Part shown: piece by piece, positions 12,255 through 19,874 of the stretch
Layout of the letters: the number at the start of each line of letters is the position of its first letter
Position numbering within the stretch: position 1 is the stretch's first letter
Virus record (IMG/VR): IMGVR_UViG_3300027742_000034
Location: 1-23,419 of that record
Strand: one strand, 5' to 3'
Length of the DNA stretch: 23,419 nt
From: a virus
Program-made: the position numbers and the translations under genes
The notes under the pieces: generated by a model
Databases searched by the model: none
Seen by the model: only the letters and a program-made list of their open reading frames with translations
Told to the model about the DNA's origin: nothing

Positions 12255-13010
12255 TCATCCATGTATTAAAGTAACACGACTCTCGGATAATATCTTCCGA
12301 GTCCACAGCGCGCCCGGGACCTCCTCAATGTCCTCTGCAAGGATCTCCTGCCGATATGCGAGGTTGGTCATATCACCCGTGATCTCTTCCAGCGCATTCT
12401 TTGAAATATGCGGATTATCGAATGAGGTGAAATGAAACGCCCCCCATCTGCCGGACGTGTCTTTCTGTGCCATCTGAAACATCTTTGCCGCGTGCTGCGG
12501 GTCTCTGGCTTTCGTGATGGACCGCGTGGATAGGGACGGCGGCGTATAAATAAAACAAGCATCACCGTCATTATCAAGCAGCATCGGCGCACCCACAACG
12601 CCCCAAGTGTCTTCATTCATCAGTTGAAACTCATCCAGAACCAGATAATCAGTATAATCGCCTCTTAAGGTGTTACTGTCCCAAGCAGTTTTTCCCTTGA
12701 TACGGTTCTTTGTACCGGGTCGCTCAATGGTGTGATCGGTCTCGTTCTTTTTGAAGACCCCAGCGTCTATAGGCTCCTGCAACGCCTTCTTTACCTCGAA
12801 CCAGAAGGTATCCAGTTGATCGGATGTGGGCGCGGCATAAAGCGGGCGGAGTCCCTGCAAGAACTTCTCAACACAAATAGTAGCGGCGATAACGGTCTTT
12901 CCCCCTCGCCTACCTGCCCGAATAATCTTTCGCTTCGCTGGACTATTCCGGATAAGTTGCTGTACCGGATGCGGTCTGCGCAGGATGACAGCATGCTCAA
13001 TCTCGGTCAT
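12255..13010 (-). CDS. terL: Terminase large subunit, N-terminal ATPase half
   Basis: This is the DNA-packaging motor ATPase domain, 251 residues. Walker A AGRRGGKT (32-39), Walker B YLVLDEFQ (catalytic E127), motif III FIYTPPS (153-159) and the ending EILAEDIEEVPGALWTR are all present. Intact large terminases continue from this LWTR segment through a short linker into the nuclease domain. Here the frame ends after SRVTLIHG. The nuclease half resumes 727 nt downstream at 11528. The start overlaps the small-subunit gene by 14 nt. The break sits exactly between the two domains. Confidence 0.93.
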   Translation of the reverse strand: MTEIEHAVILRRPHPVQQLIRNSPAKRKIIRAGRRGGKTVIAATICVEKFLQGLRPLYAAPTSDQLDTFWFEVKKALQEPIDAGVFKKNETDHTIERPGTKNRIKGKTAWDSNTLRGDYTDYLVLDEFQLMNEDTWGVVGAPMLLDNDGDACFIYTPPSLSTRSITKARDPQHAAKMFQMAQKDTSGRWGAFHFTSFDNPHISKNALEEITGDMTNLAYRQEILAEDIEEVPGALWTRKILSESRVTLIHG

Positions 13011-13515
13011 CGCTCGGGGGGTCCTCGTATTTCACATTAATTGTCGTGTTGAGATCGACCTTGTCCGACTCCCCCCTGATCTTCCGCGCCGTCTCAACAA
13101 TCTTAACCTGCACCGAGTCCAGCCGTGACAATGCATTGTAGAGCGCCGCCACCTCCTGCGTGGTTTCCGGCATGATCTTTGCCACATGCTTCGATTGTAG
13201 TGCAGAAACGATCAGTGGCTTAACCGCCTCGATCTCACTATATGCTGTGTCGAGCTGCTCAAGCTCCTTGATCTTCGCTTCGACCACCACCGCCGAAACG
13301 GACGCTTGCACCCCCTCTCGAACGGCGTTATCTCGAAGCAATATCCGATCCTGCCAGTTGTACTTTATCGACCAGCGTTTCAATGAATCGTAGCTCGGTG
13401 TAGTCTTCGGTGTAGCCTTGCGTAATATTTCGTGTAGTCTCGCTATGCTGCGACCGCCTCCGATGGTGTAGTATTTCTCAAACGCTTTATCAGGATCGAT
13501 TAATTTCTTTGTCAT
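12997..13515 (-). CDS. terS: Terminase small subunit
   Basis: This 172-residue protein lies directly upstream of and overlaps the large subunit ATPase gene. The N-terminal ~60 residues form a helix-turn-helix-like region (SIARLHEILRKATPKTTPSY, SLKRWSIKYNWQDRI), and the middle is helical (KIKELEQLDTAYSEIEAVKP), as expected for the DNA-binding and oligomerisation parts of small terminases. The C-terminus is acidic (YEDPPSDDRD), a possible large-subunit contact. It is well within the usual length range. Confidence 0.82.
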   Translation of the reverse strand: MTKKLIDPDKAFEKYYTIGGGRSIARLHEILRKATPKTTPSYDSLKRWSIKYNWQDRILLRDNAVREGVQASVSAVVVEAKIKELEQLDTAYSEIEAVKPLIVSALQSKHVAKIMPETTQEVAALYNALSRLDSVQVKIVETARKIRGESDKVDLNTTINVKYEDPPSDDRD

Positions 13516-13542
13516 GGCTTATGTTCTGTTTTGGTTGGCATA

Positions 13543-13977
13543 TTAAGGTTTCCGAGAAGATGGTCGCTTCCAGTCCTTGAACCCAACCTGCGTGAGATTG
13601 ATTCCAAACGACTTATGGATATACGGCTGCAAATCCCAGTAGCGCATGATCAATCCCCGATCATAGATATTATCCACGTAATACCGGCTTCCGTTATATG
13701 TAAAATAATTGATTCGGTGCCCACAGCAGACCGTCTGCCGGACCCGGGAGGCATCATAATCCCGGATCGTTACCGCTCCAAGCGAGATATTCATTTTTTC
13801 TGCCTCGAGATACGTGTATCTCGAGTACATGCCACATGCACCGCCCCATGTCGAATTAGGGATTTCATCGAGGAATTGTCGCACCGTGTCTGGCGTGGTC
13901 TCATTATACTGCGCTGTTGCCACGCTGCAAAGAAACATGATGGTGACGATTCCAAAAAGAATGTGGTGGGGTTTCAT
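13543..13977 (-). CDS. Secreted transglutaminase-like protein (144 aa)
   Basis: The start at 13977 is preferred over an upstream in-frame ATG at 14052 because it gives a signal peptide (MKPHHILFGIVTIMFLCSVA, likely cut after TAQ) and an ATGA overlap with the preceding gene. The mature part has GGACGMYSRY (C48), CCGHRINYF (H87) and YYVDNIYDRG (D102), the Cys-His-Asp order of transglutaminase-like/cysteine protease folds. The exported location and position beside the terminase suggest attack on the host envelope for exit or entry (inference). It forms a tandem pair with the gene upstream. Confidence 0.75.
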   Translation of the reverse strand: MKPHHILFGIVTIMFLCSVATAQYNETTPDTVRQFLDEIPNSTWGGACGMYSRYTYLEAEKMNISLGAVTIRDYDASRVRQTVCCGHRINYFTYNGSRYYVDNIYDRGLIMRYWDLQPYIHKSFGINLTQVGFKDWKRPSSRKP

Positions 13978-14855
13978 TCTGCCCACCACCCATATTCCTG
14001 CAAGAACGTGTCTCTCATAACAGTTTCTTGCATGGTGTTTCCACTGGCGCATTGCTTATAATACGCCCAGACATCGTGGATGCTCTCGTATTGCACACCC
14101 GCCGTATAAAAGCTCGGGTTCCAGTGCACATAGCTGTATGGCTCATAGCTTCTCGCTACTGCCTCGTTCGGATACACCCAGTATCTTCCAGTGCATTCGT
14201 AGGCGAGCCAGCCCTGCTCGAACTCGACGAGAATCCATGCGTGCCCATAGTCTTCGCCTTCCACGTCTGCATGTCTGATCACCACATGATACCCACAGTT
14301 TTCGAGCATGTATTCCATGTACGAGGACATCTGTGAACAATCCCAACTACCCGCCTCGTAGTCGTCGATCCACTCGCTGTTTGCGAGATATTCCTGCATC
14401 GACTGATCCGCCGGAAGTTCGCAATCCTGCGCATAATAATCGCGCGGTATGGGTGATGTGACTGTTGTCGGGCGAACGATATAGGTTCGGGGGGCATCGT
14501 CTGGCAAGGGTAGGATCGGTGCCCGTGTTGGTGTCGGTGTTGGTATCTGTTTTGAAAACGATCCTTCCGCCAAATATGGATCATTATTTGCGTCAAACAG
14601 CGGGTACCGATGACAATTCCCACACTGCTTCCGGTTGCCCGCTGCATGGTCAGGGATATGTCGCCCGGGGATCGATATTATCGCTTGTGTTGGGACCTGC
14701 ACCGGTGTTGAAATCTGCGTTGGAATCTCTGTTGGAATCTCTGTTGGTGGCTGCGCTGGAAGCCATACTATTGTTGCCACGAATGCGGGAATGCAGCATA
14801 GCAGTATTAGTGATATGCCACGTACCAGCATCTGCGTTGTTCCTCCAAGTTTCAT
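13974..14855 (-). CDS. Membrane-anchored transglutaminase-like protein with CxxCH motif
   Basis: The start at 14855 (ATGA overlap with the zinc-ribbon gene) gives 293 residues. An N-terminal membrane segment (about 11-31, GISLILLCCIPAFVATIVWL) is followed by a Pro/Thr-rich stalk (PTEIPTEIPTQISTPVQVPT), a QCGNCHRYP segment (C78, C81, H82) matching a c-type haem motif, a second Pro/Thr stalk (IPTPTPTRAP), and a C-terminal transglutaminase-like domain: WDCSQMSSY (C173), YGHAWILVE (H205), AYECTGRYW (E220). It is likely exposed outside the cell membrane. With the gene that follows it may form an envelope-degrading lysis or entry module. The CxxCH could instead bind metal or form a disulfide. Confidence 0.78.
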   Translation of the reverse strand: MKLGGTTQMLVRGISLILLCCIPAFVATIVWLPAQPPTEIPTEIPTQISTPVQVPTQAIISIPGRHIPDHAAGNRKQCGNCHRYPLFDANNDPYLAEGSFSKQIPTPTPTRAPILPLPDDAPRTYIVRPTTVTSPIPRDYYAQDCELPADQSMQEYLANSEWIDDYEAGSWDCSQMSSYMEYMLENCGYHVVIRHADVEGEDYGHAWILVEFEQGWLAYECTGRYWVYPNEAVARSYEPYSYVHWNPSFYTAGVQYESIHDVWAYYKQCASGNTMQETVMRDTFLQEYGWWAE

Positions 14856-15151
14856 CGTCTTCCCCCCTCGAATGCTTCCAGAAACGCTGTCTCCTTCGTA
14901 GTGTGTGTTGTTACGACGAAATATGTCCGGCATTTCGTGCACCGGACCATGCCCCACGCTGCTCGCGAACGGTGTACCCGGTGCTCGGTGCCACATGCAG
15001 GGCAATTTGTCAGAAGATGTGTATCTACCCTTCTGTGCGTTTTCACAGAGGCTCTCATAAGCTTCCTGATGCCATATCTGCGCAGCAAGGAGATCACTAT
15101 CCTAACCCGATTGCACATCACCACAGCCTTCTGCTTGAGGGTGTGAGCCAT
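14852..15151 (-). CDS. Zinc-ribbon protein (99 aa)
   Basis: A basic N-terminal helix (VRIVISLLRRYGIRKLMRAS) is followed by a zinc ribbon with CPAC (50-53) and CTKC (71-74), as in MJ0042-type or archaeal zinc ribbons. Its TGA overlaps the ATG of the transglutaminase-like gene. It could be a small DNA- or RNA-binding regulator. The specific role is unknown. Confidence 0.7.
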   Translation of the reverse strand: MAHTLKQKAVVMCNRVRIVISLLRRYGIRKLMRASVKTHRRVDTHLLTNCPACGTEHRVHRSRAAWGMVRCTKCRTYFVVTTHTTKETAFLEAFEGGRR

Positions 15152-15153
15152 CC

Positions 15154-15345
15154 CTACTCCACCCCCCGCTCATTGAGATATGCACGCCACAGATGAGTAT
15201 CGCTCATTATCACGTCCAATGCAGAACTTTGCGTCCATTTCCGCTTATGGGGGTAATTGTAATTCAGCCATGCCTGGAAGTGATCCAGACGTGTCTTGTT
15301 GTCTGCGCGAATCTTCAGATTGATTGCCGTGAATTCTTTAGTCAC
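15154..15345 (-). CDS. Small hypothetical protein (63 aa), GTG start
   Basis: GTG at 15345 overlaps the preceding stop (GTGA). The protein reads MTKEFTAINLKIRADNKTRL, then DHFQAWLNYNYPHKRKWTQS and SALDVIMSDTHLW. A beta-strand followed by two helices would suit a ribbon-helix-helix DNA-binding protein, a weak suggestion only. It ends 2 nt before the next ATG. Confidence 0.65.
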   Translation of the reverse strand: MTKEFTAINLKIRADNKTRLDHFQAWLNYNYPHKRKWTQSSALDVIMSDTHLWRAYLNERGVE

Positions 15346-15509
15346 TGTCTCCGCCTCCGATTGTCTATCTTATTTTGTAGTTCCGCGATCTTGTAATTGG
15401 TCCGCTTAAAGTCGATGCCGACCGAGTTTTCCCGCATTCTCACGAGTCGCTCCAGTTCTGCATCATCGCTGCTCGTTCTCATCATCTGCTCTGTTGTTGT
15501 TGTGTTCAT
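15342..15509 (-). CDS. Small charged hypothetical protein (55 aa)
   Basis: The frame begins MNTTTTEQMMRTSSDDAELE and ends KIAELQNKIDNRRRRQ, a helical, strongly charged sequence. The leader AAGGAATCAAT precedes the ATG, resembling the leader seen elsewhere but lacking the CGTGA part. It is stop-start coupled to the next gene. Family unknown. Confidence 0.65.
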   Translation of the reverse strand: MNTTTTEQMMRTSSDDAELERLVRMRENSVGIDFKRTNYKIAELQNKIDNRRRRQ

Positions 15510-15519
15510 ATTGATTCCT

Positions 15520-15615
15520 TCATATCGATTGTGACGTGTACCCTGTCCATTTCACGGTTACAGCTCGTTCTTTGCCTTTCGTGAACGAATCTCGGAGTGA
15601 CCGAATGTATTTCAT
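15520..15615 (-). CDS. Very small basic protein (31 aa)
   Basis: The frame reads MKYIRSLRDSFTKGKERAVT followed by VKWTGYTSQSI. A GAGG site lies 8 nt upstream, and the frame neatly fills the gap between two better-supported genes. Support is otherwise weak. Confidence 0.45.
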   Translation of the reverse strand: MKYIRSLRDSFTKGKERAVTVKWTGYTSQSI

Positions 15616-15631
15616 CGAATCATCCTCGATT

Positions 15632-16051
15632 TCACTCCCAATTTGGGATAATCGCTGATAGCTTCTTTTTCAAGTCATTGTACTCTTTTTTCCCAAAAAC
15701 GAGTATCTTAACGTTCGGATAATACTTTGCCATCCGCTTAAGTTTCGTTTTGCTTTTCGCATCCATCCAGCCCTTCACTTCATAGTAATATGGCTCTGCG
15801 TCCTCTTGATCCCACACCTTAAAATCTGGCATATATGATCGAGTGCCGCGCTTTATTTCAGTGAACTCGAATCGATCTGGTTCATACTCCCAACGATGGA
15901 TATCTCCGTTCTTAATCAGAAAGTTAAGATACCTGGCAAAGTTCGCTTCCCATGCCGACCTGAAAAACTGGTCGTTGAGGTCTGTACGTTTGCCGCTTTT
16001 GGTTCGGCTGTATGGATTGCTCTGTGTATGTGTCGCTCTAAATCGGGTCAT
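15632..16051 (-). CDS. Phage PD-(D/E)XK endonuclease
   Basis: This 139-residue protein has the order of a common phage nuclease family (DUF1064/T7 endonuclease I-like): FFRSAWEANFARYLNFL (E35), WEYEPDRFEF, RGTRSYMPDFKVW (D76), YYYEVKGWMDAKSKTKLKRM (E91, K93) and KYYPNVKILVFGKKEY. It likely acts on branched or nicked DNA during replication, recombination or packaging. The ATG overlaps the preceding stop (ATGA, 16051-16048). It is unrelated in sequence to the two PD-(D/E)XK proteins at the intein loci. Confidence 0.85.
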   Translation of the reverse strand: MTRFRATHTQSNPYSRTKSGKRTDLNDQFFRSAWEANFARYLNFLIKNGDIHRWEYEPDRFEFTEIKRGTRSYMPDFKVWDQEDAEPYYYEVKGWMDAKSKTKLKRMAKYYPNVKILVFGKKEYNDLKKKLSAIIPNWE

Positions 16052-16332
16052 ATTATCACTTCTTTTTTGGATTGATCCATCGGAATTATATACGCTATCC
16101 GGATTATTCCAATCTCTTCGTACACGCTCCGATATCTTTGTGCAGCGATCCGCTCGATCTTCATGATCTCCGCGCCGCCCGGATTAGCTGCTTTCAGCTT
16201 CTCGACATCGTCATACACTGCCAGGAACCCTACTGAGCCATCATCAAGCCCAACAAATGTCCTGACTGGTAGCCAAGTGTCGCAGTCGCTCCAGTGATGC
16301 AAAGCCATGTTAGCGTATAATATATCTGCCAT
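16048..16332 (-). CDS. Hypothetical protein (94 aa)
   Basis: The start at 16332 (MADILYANMALHHWSDCDTW) is chosen because GAGAGGTGA lies just upstream. The in-frame GTG at 16341 is within that site. The sequence continues LPVRTFVGLDDGSVGFLAVY and RIAAQRYRSVYEEIGIIRIA, a mixed alpha/beta pattern. No family is recognised. It is coupled to the nuclease gene. Confidence 0.7.
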   Translation of the reverse strand: MADILYANMALHHWSDCDTWLPVRTFVGLDDGSVGFLAVYDDVEKLKAANPGGAEIMKIERIAAQRYRSVYEEIGIIRIAYIIPMDQSKKEVII

Positions 16333-16333
16333 A

Positions 16334-16504
16334 TTATTCACCTCTCAAATGAAATCGGAAGTGTACGTTTCCCTGCTCCCTGCAGATCATATTGACAATT
16401 GCGTCCCTTAGCGTCTCTGTTTCGCTGTACCATATCGTGTCTTCCACATCGATTGCGTCAGAAAACAACTCGTCAAGTTTATCTTCGATTGCTTCAATAT
16501 TCAT
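16334..16504 (-). CDS. Small acidic hypothetical protein (56 aa)
   Basis: The frame begins MNIEAIEDKLDELFSDAIDV and ends NVHFRFHLRGE. Its ATG overlaps the SNF2 stop (ATGA, 16504-16501), and its end holds the GAGAGGTGA site of the following gene. The C-terminal codons fit the overlap well. Function unknown. Confidence 0.7.
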   Translation of the reverse strand: MNIEAIEDKLDELFSDAIDVEDTIWYSETETLRDAIVNMICREQGNVHFRFHLRGE

Positions 16505-18969
16505 TTCATTATCAACTCCTCTAAAGCATCAATCCCCTTTTCATCCATAATATCATTGATAACCTTCTTTTTGTCTACTAACATGGCTCCGATTGATTGA
16601 TCAATGGTATCCGCACCTAAAATATAATAGATGTTTACGGCATTCTTTTGACCAATTCTATGGCAATTATGAACTACCGCGGTACCTACCACAAACGAAT
16701 GTCCTTCGTCTACGGTAAGATCATATATTCGTTCGGTTTTGGTGCATGTTCGGTGAGTTGTGCTTGTTACAACCAACGATTGCATTGTGCCATCTGTCCA
16801 TCCTATTGTATATGCTTGAGCCTGCTTTCCGTAATTTATACACGGCTTTTTACCAAGACCCATGAGCAATCGCGATGCGTCCGCGGCTAATCTATAAGAA
16901 GCGGTAACGATTTCATTGCGTGTGCATCCGCTTTTGCATCGAACATATCCATCCGATGCAATCCACCCAGATAAGAAATTGATTCGTTGTTCGAATGATG
17001 TGTGGTATAGCCATTCTGGCAGTCGTTTTTCCTTTAACTTTGCTCCAAACTCCCCTATAAACAACTTCGCCAGTTCACTCGAATACATCCGTAACTCACA
17101 TCCTTCGCTGTCTGTATCATATCGAATCGTTCCATTGACCGAATAGCCGTTCAGCCAACGCTGGATGCGCTTAACGTGATGAAGTTTCGTTGTTCGATTT
17201 CCCGCAAATGATACATATCGTCCTTTTTCCTGCCCAGCGTATGCGTGACCATCACCAATATAATACCCAAAGGCGAACATAGCCACATCGGTCAGATCGA
17301 TTATATCTGGCAATTTTATTGCCCGTGTGTTTTTTTGTGTGGTCGCTGGTTTTATACGTGGTTCTGCATAATGCTCACCAAATATCTGATGCTGTGGCGT
17401 TTTAAATGTGAGGGCACACCTATACTCACCACGCATCGGCAGTTCGTTAAAACCGCCCCCCACCACACGAGATGGCATTAAAATCTGATCGCGTGGGCGT
17501 ATGTCCTGCGCTTCTACCCATCCACGACTCATCAATATTCGATGATCTGCTGTGACCTTAATCACTTCTTGCCACCCACGAACATGTATCTCGACAATAT
17601 CTTTGCTTTTTGCTGCATGACTTGACCTCGCAAGTCTATTCCATGCATCAATTACTTGATGAGGTGATCCGTCACCCCCGATAATATAATCGCCAACACG
17701 GATGTCTTCGATAGGTCGCCACCCATCAACAGTCATAATTGGCTGTCCTTCCAATACACATCTGTCCTCAGCCTGCTCAAGCAATGCTGGAGTCCACGGG
17801 ACTTCCAGAAACACCACATTAGACGCTGCCGTAAGCGTTATGCCCACGCCTGCCGCCTGAATGTTTCCGATGAATAGCCGGACACCGGGATCGTTCTGGA
17901 ACTTATCGACCGCATCCTGTCGCTTCTCGCTCGATACACTGCCGTCGATTTTGACCGCCGTCGTCCCATATTCTCGCTCGAGTGCGTGTATGGTCTCCTT
18001 GTGTGTTGCGAAAACAACCAGTTTCTCGCCTGATTCCAGGAAGTTCCCTATCCATGCAAGAGCCTGTTTCATCTTACCCCTGACTGCGATCTGTCTCAAA
18101 TACTCGATCTTCGCTAGCTGCTCGACAGCAGACGCTCGCTCTGCTGCCTCTGCGCCCTTCTGTTCTGTCAGCCACTCGGCGAACTCATTGTCTGCCCGAT
18201 CATATTCTTTCCGGTTGTCGATCTGCACCAGAACGGTTGATCGCCGCTTTGCCGGGAGTTCGGGCAGGACTTGATCCTTTGTGCGCCTGATCATGATCGT
18301 CTTGAGCGACTGTGCAAGCTCATCGAGATTGCTTGCTCCAGAGAAGTCCCATACCGTTTTTCTTCCGAAATGGAGCTGTTTTGCATCAGCATATCGCTTA
18401 TGCCACTGAAAGAACCGCTTATCCGGATATCCGAACGGATCAATTATCTGCAACTGGTTCCAGAGTTCCTCCGGTCGATTCAAGACCGGTGTGCCTGTCA
18501 GAAGTATCTTATGTGCTACAGTCTCGGAAAGCGTCTTTGCCGCTTTGCTGCGCGCCGCGGCTTTTGATTTTATATAATGACTTTCGTCATATACAATTAC
18601 TTCTGGATTAATGCGCTGCAATTCTGGCAGCCACTTGCGAAATATAGCATAGTTCAGGATAATGATGCTAACGTCGTCCGTGAGCGGATACACTTTTCCA
18701 CTATTTATGATTTCAACAACATCTTTGGTTTTCATCCACGATTCGATCTCTCGCGCCCAATTCAACTTAAGTGATGCCGGGCACACAATTACTGCAGGAC
18801 GCATTTCGGGATGCAATGCGAGATATGCCATAGATTGTATAGTTTTACCTAATCCCGGCTCATCTGATATTAACACATTTCCATCGTGTTTATTGATAAA
18901 GTCAAGCCCCTCTATTTGAAATGACATCATCTCTTTACCGTTCCCGAAATTAACCGGTTGCAGTATCAT
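16501..18969 (-). CDS. SNF2-family DNA helicase/translocase containing an intein
   Basis: This is a superfamily 2 ATPase of 822 codons, about 457 after intein removal. The N-terminal RecA lobe has SFQIEGLDFI (Q motif), SDEPGLGKT (Walker A, 35-43), VYDESHYIKS (DESH box, 128-131) and KILLTGTPVLN (motif III). The second lobe has KLVVFATHKE (motif IV), GITLTAASNVVFLEVPW (motif V) and, after splicing, QAEDRCHRIGQKN (motif VI). An intein interrupts motif VI at residues 404-768. Phage SNF2 proteins probably remodel DNA-protein complexes or assist replication forks. The ATG (18969) overlaps the stop of the endonuclease gene upstream (ATGA). The reading frame and all helicase motifs are intact, so function should depend on splicing. 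Confidence 0.95.
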   Translation of the reverse strand: MILQPVNFGNGKEMMSFQIEGLDFINKHDGNVLISDEPGLGKTIQSMAYLALHPEMRPAVIVCPASLKLNWAREIESWMKTKDVVEIINSGKVYPLTDDVSIIILNYAIFRKWLPELQRINPEVIVYDESHYIKSKAAARSKAAKTLSETVAHKILLTGTPVLNRPEELWNQLQIIDPFGYPDKRFFQWHKRYADAKQLHFGRKTVWDFSGASNLDELAQSLKTIMIRRTKDQVLPELPAKRRSTVLVQIDNRKEYDRADNEFAEWLTEQKGAEAAERASAVEQLAKIEYLRQIAVRGKMKQALAWIGNFLESGEKLVVFATHKETIHALEREYGTTAVKIDGSVSSEKRQDAVDKFQNDPGVRLFIGNIQAAGVGITLTAASNVVFLEVPWTPALLEQAEDRCVLEGQPIMTVDGWRPIEDIRVGDYIIGGDGSPHQVIDAWNRLARSSHAAKSKDIVEIHVRGWQEVIKVTADHRILMSRGWVEAQDIRPRDQILMPSRVVGGGFNELPMRGEYRCALTFKTPQHQIFGEHYAEPRIKPATTQKNTRAIKLPDIIDLTDVAMFAFGYYIGDGHAYAGQEKGRYVSFAGNRTTKLHHVKRIQRWLNGYSVNGTIRYDTDSEGCELRMYSSELAKLFIGEFGAKLKEKRLPEWLYHTSFEQRINFLSGWIASDGYVRCKSGCTRNEIVTASYRLAADASRLLMGLGKKPCINYGKQAQAYTIGWTDGTMQSLVVTSTTHRTCTKTERIYDLTVDEGHSFVVGTAVVHNCHRIGQKNAVNIYYILGADTIDQSIGAMLVDKKKVINDIMDEKGIDALEELIMK
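16666..17760 (-). mobile_element. Intein with LAGLIDADG endonuclease in SNF2 gene
   Basis: These 365 residues run from Cys404 (CVLEGQPIMTVDGW, block A) through block B (VTADHRIL, T473/H476) to block G (VVGTAVVHN, H767/N768), with +1 Cys769. In between lie two LAGLIDADG-type motifs, FAFGYYIGDGHA (about 565-576) and FLSGWIASDGYV (about 665-676), each with its acidic residue, so the homing endonuclease looks intact. The insertion lies between R403 and the CHRIGQ segment, one of the most conserved sites of the host protein. Confidence 0.95.
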
Positions 18970-19592
18970 TGTGTTTTACCTCTCATAGCATCACAACATG
19001 CTGATACTTTGTTAATGTCAAGAGCATATTCATCCCATTTCGCGAGTGTTGTTTCACTAATTGATGCAAGCATTAAATGATTGGTTTCATCTGCCGGAAT
19101 GAGCCAAATATATTCAGGATCTAAATCATTACGATTATTGAATGCCAACATCAAGAAGTATTGTGCGATCTGGTTTCTACGGATAGTGAATGTCCAGTTG
19201 TCTGCACATTTTTTATGATGATGGCGACATGAACTCTTAACATCAACCATATAATCATGCCCACATATAAAATCATATCCAGGATTATTCATGGGCATTC
19301 GTTGCACATTCTTAAAAACGTGCGACAGGACGCGTTCAGCCACAACAACCCCCAGATATAGGGAGCATTCTCTGTGTTCACTCATTGGTTTACTGCGTCC
19401 TGTGCGGTGACGCCATTCCTGCTGATATTCGCGCTGATACGCACATTGTTGATCATGATGCTCTTGCATCCATCCACGATGATAATCTCTCACGCAACTT
19501 CGACAAACGTAGCAAGAATTATCAATCCTGCCTTGTGTGATGTTTTCACCAACAATGATATCATCACCACAATGTATGCATTTATGAGTCAT
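18966..19592 (-). CDS. PD-(D/E)XK-type putative homing endonuclease next to SNF2 intein gene
   Basis: The start at 19592 (MTHKCIHCGDD) is preferred over an upstream in-frame start because it overlaps the preceding stop as ATGA and is followed by the zinc finger (C5, C8, C30, C33). The 208 residues include VVVAERVLSHVF (E86), NNPGYDFICGH (D107), YMVDVKSSC (D117, K119), IAQYFLMLAFNNRNDL, YIWLIPADETNHL and LAKWDEYALDINKVSACC. It is a clear paralogue of the endonuclease inside the split intein at 7521-8189. It sits between two ATGA junctions, directly upstream of the intein-bearing SNF2 gene. The nuclease call is based on the PD-(D/E)XK pattern. Confidence 0.8.
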   Translation of the reverse strand: MTHKCIHCGDDIIVGENITQGRIDNSCYVCRSCVRDYHRGWMQEHHDQQCAYQREYQQEWRHRTGRSKPMSEHRECSLYLGVVVAERVLSHVFKNVQRMPMNNPGYDFICGHDYMVDVKSSCRHHHKKCADNWTFTIRRNQIAQYFLMLAFNNRNDLDPEYIWLIPADETNHLMLASISETTLAKWDEYALDINKVSACCDAMRGKTQ

Positions 19593-19867
19593 CCGAACAC
19601 CTGTGCGCACCATACTGCGCCTTCTTGCTCGGGCAACTGGATCATTGCCTTCCGCCCGCAAAGGTTGCCTGCTGCTTTGAGTTGTGTGACTACCTGCCGG
19701 TGATATAGTTCAAGACGACGCGTGTCGCCCCCGATCCGTGCGTGGATGTAGTATATGGGGGTGCCATACATGGTCTTCTCGGGTTCTTCAGGGAAGTCTT
19801 CCAAAAACTCGACCGCCAGATCTCGAATTTCGGTGATGCTGACCGTTTGCGTTAGTTCTGTTGTCAT
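19589..19867 (-). CDS. Hypothetical protein (92 aa) behind structured leader
   Basis: The start at 19867 follows the AGGACGTGAATCAACA leader. An in-frame upstream ATG (19906) would lie in the predicted 5' hairpin and is unlikely. The protein reads MTTELTQTVSITEIRDLAVE, then FLEDFPEEPEKTMYGTPIYY, IHARIGGDTRRLELYHRQVV and ends EGAVWCAQVFG. It is a mixed alpha/beta protein of unknown family. It shares the MTTE opening and leader with the 72-residue gene at 10573, but not the rest of the sequence. Confidence 0.72.
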   Translation of the reverse strand: MTTELTQTVSITEIRDLAVEFLEDFPEEPEKTMYGTPIYYIHARIGGDTRRLELYHRQVVTQLKAAGNLCGRKAMIQLPEQEGAVWCAQVFG

Positions 19868-19874
19868 TGTTGAT

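Noticed and set aside
14465-15196. 243-codon plus-strand frame opposite the transglutaminase-like gene
   Set aside because: The minus-strand gene has a membrane segment, catalytic motifs and coupled starts. The plus frame is a low-complexity mirror of the Pro/Thr repeats.
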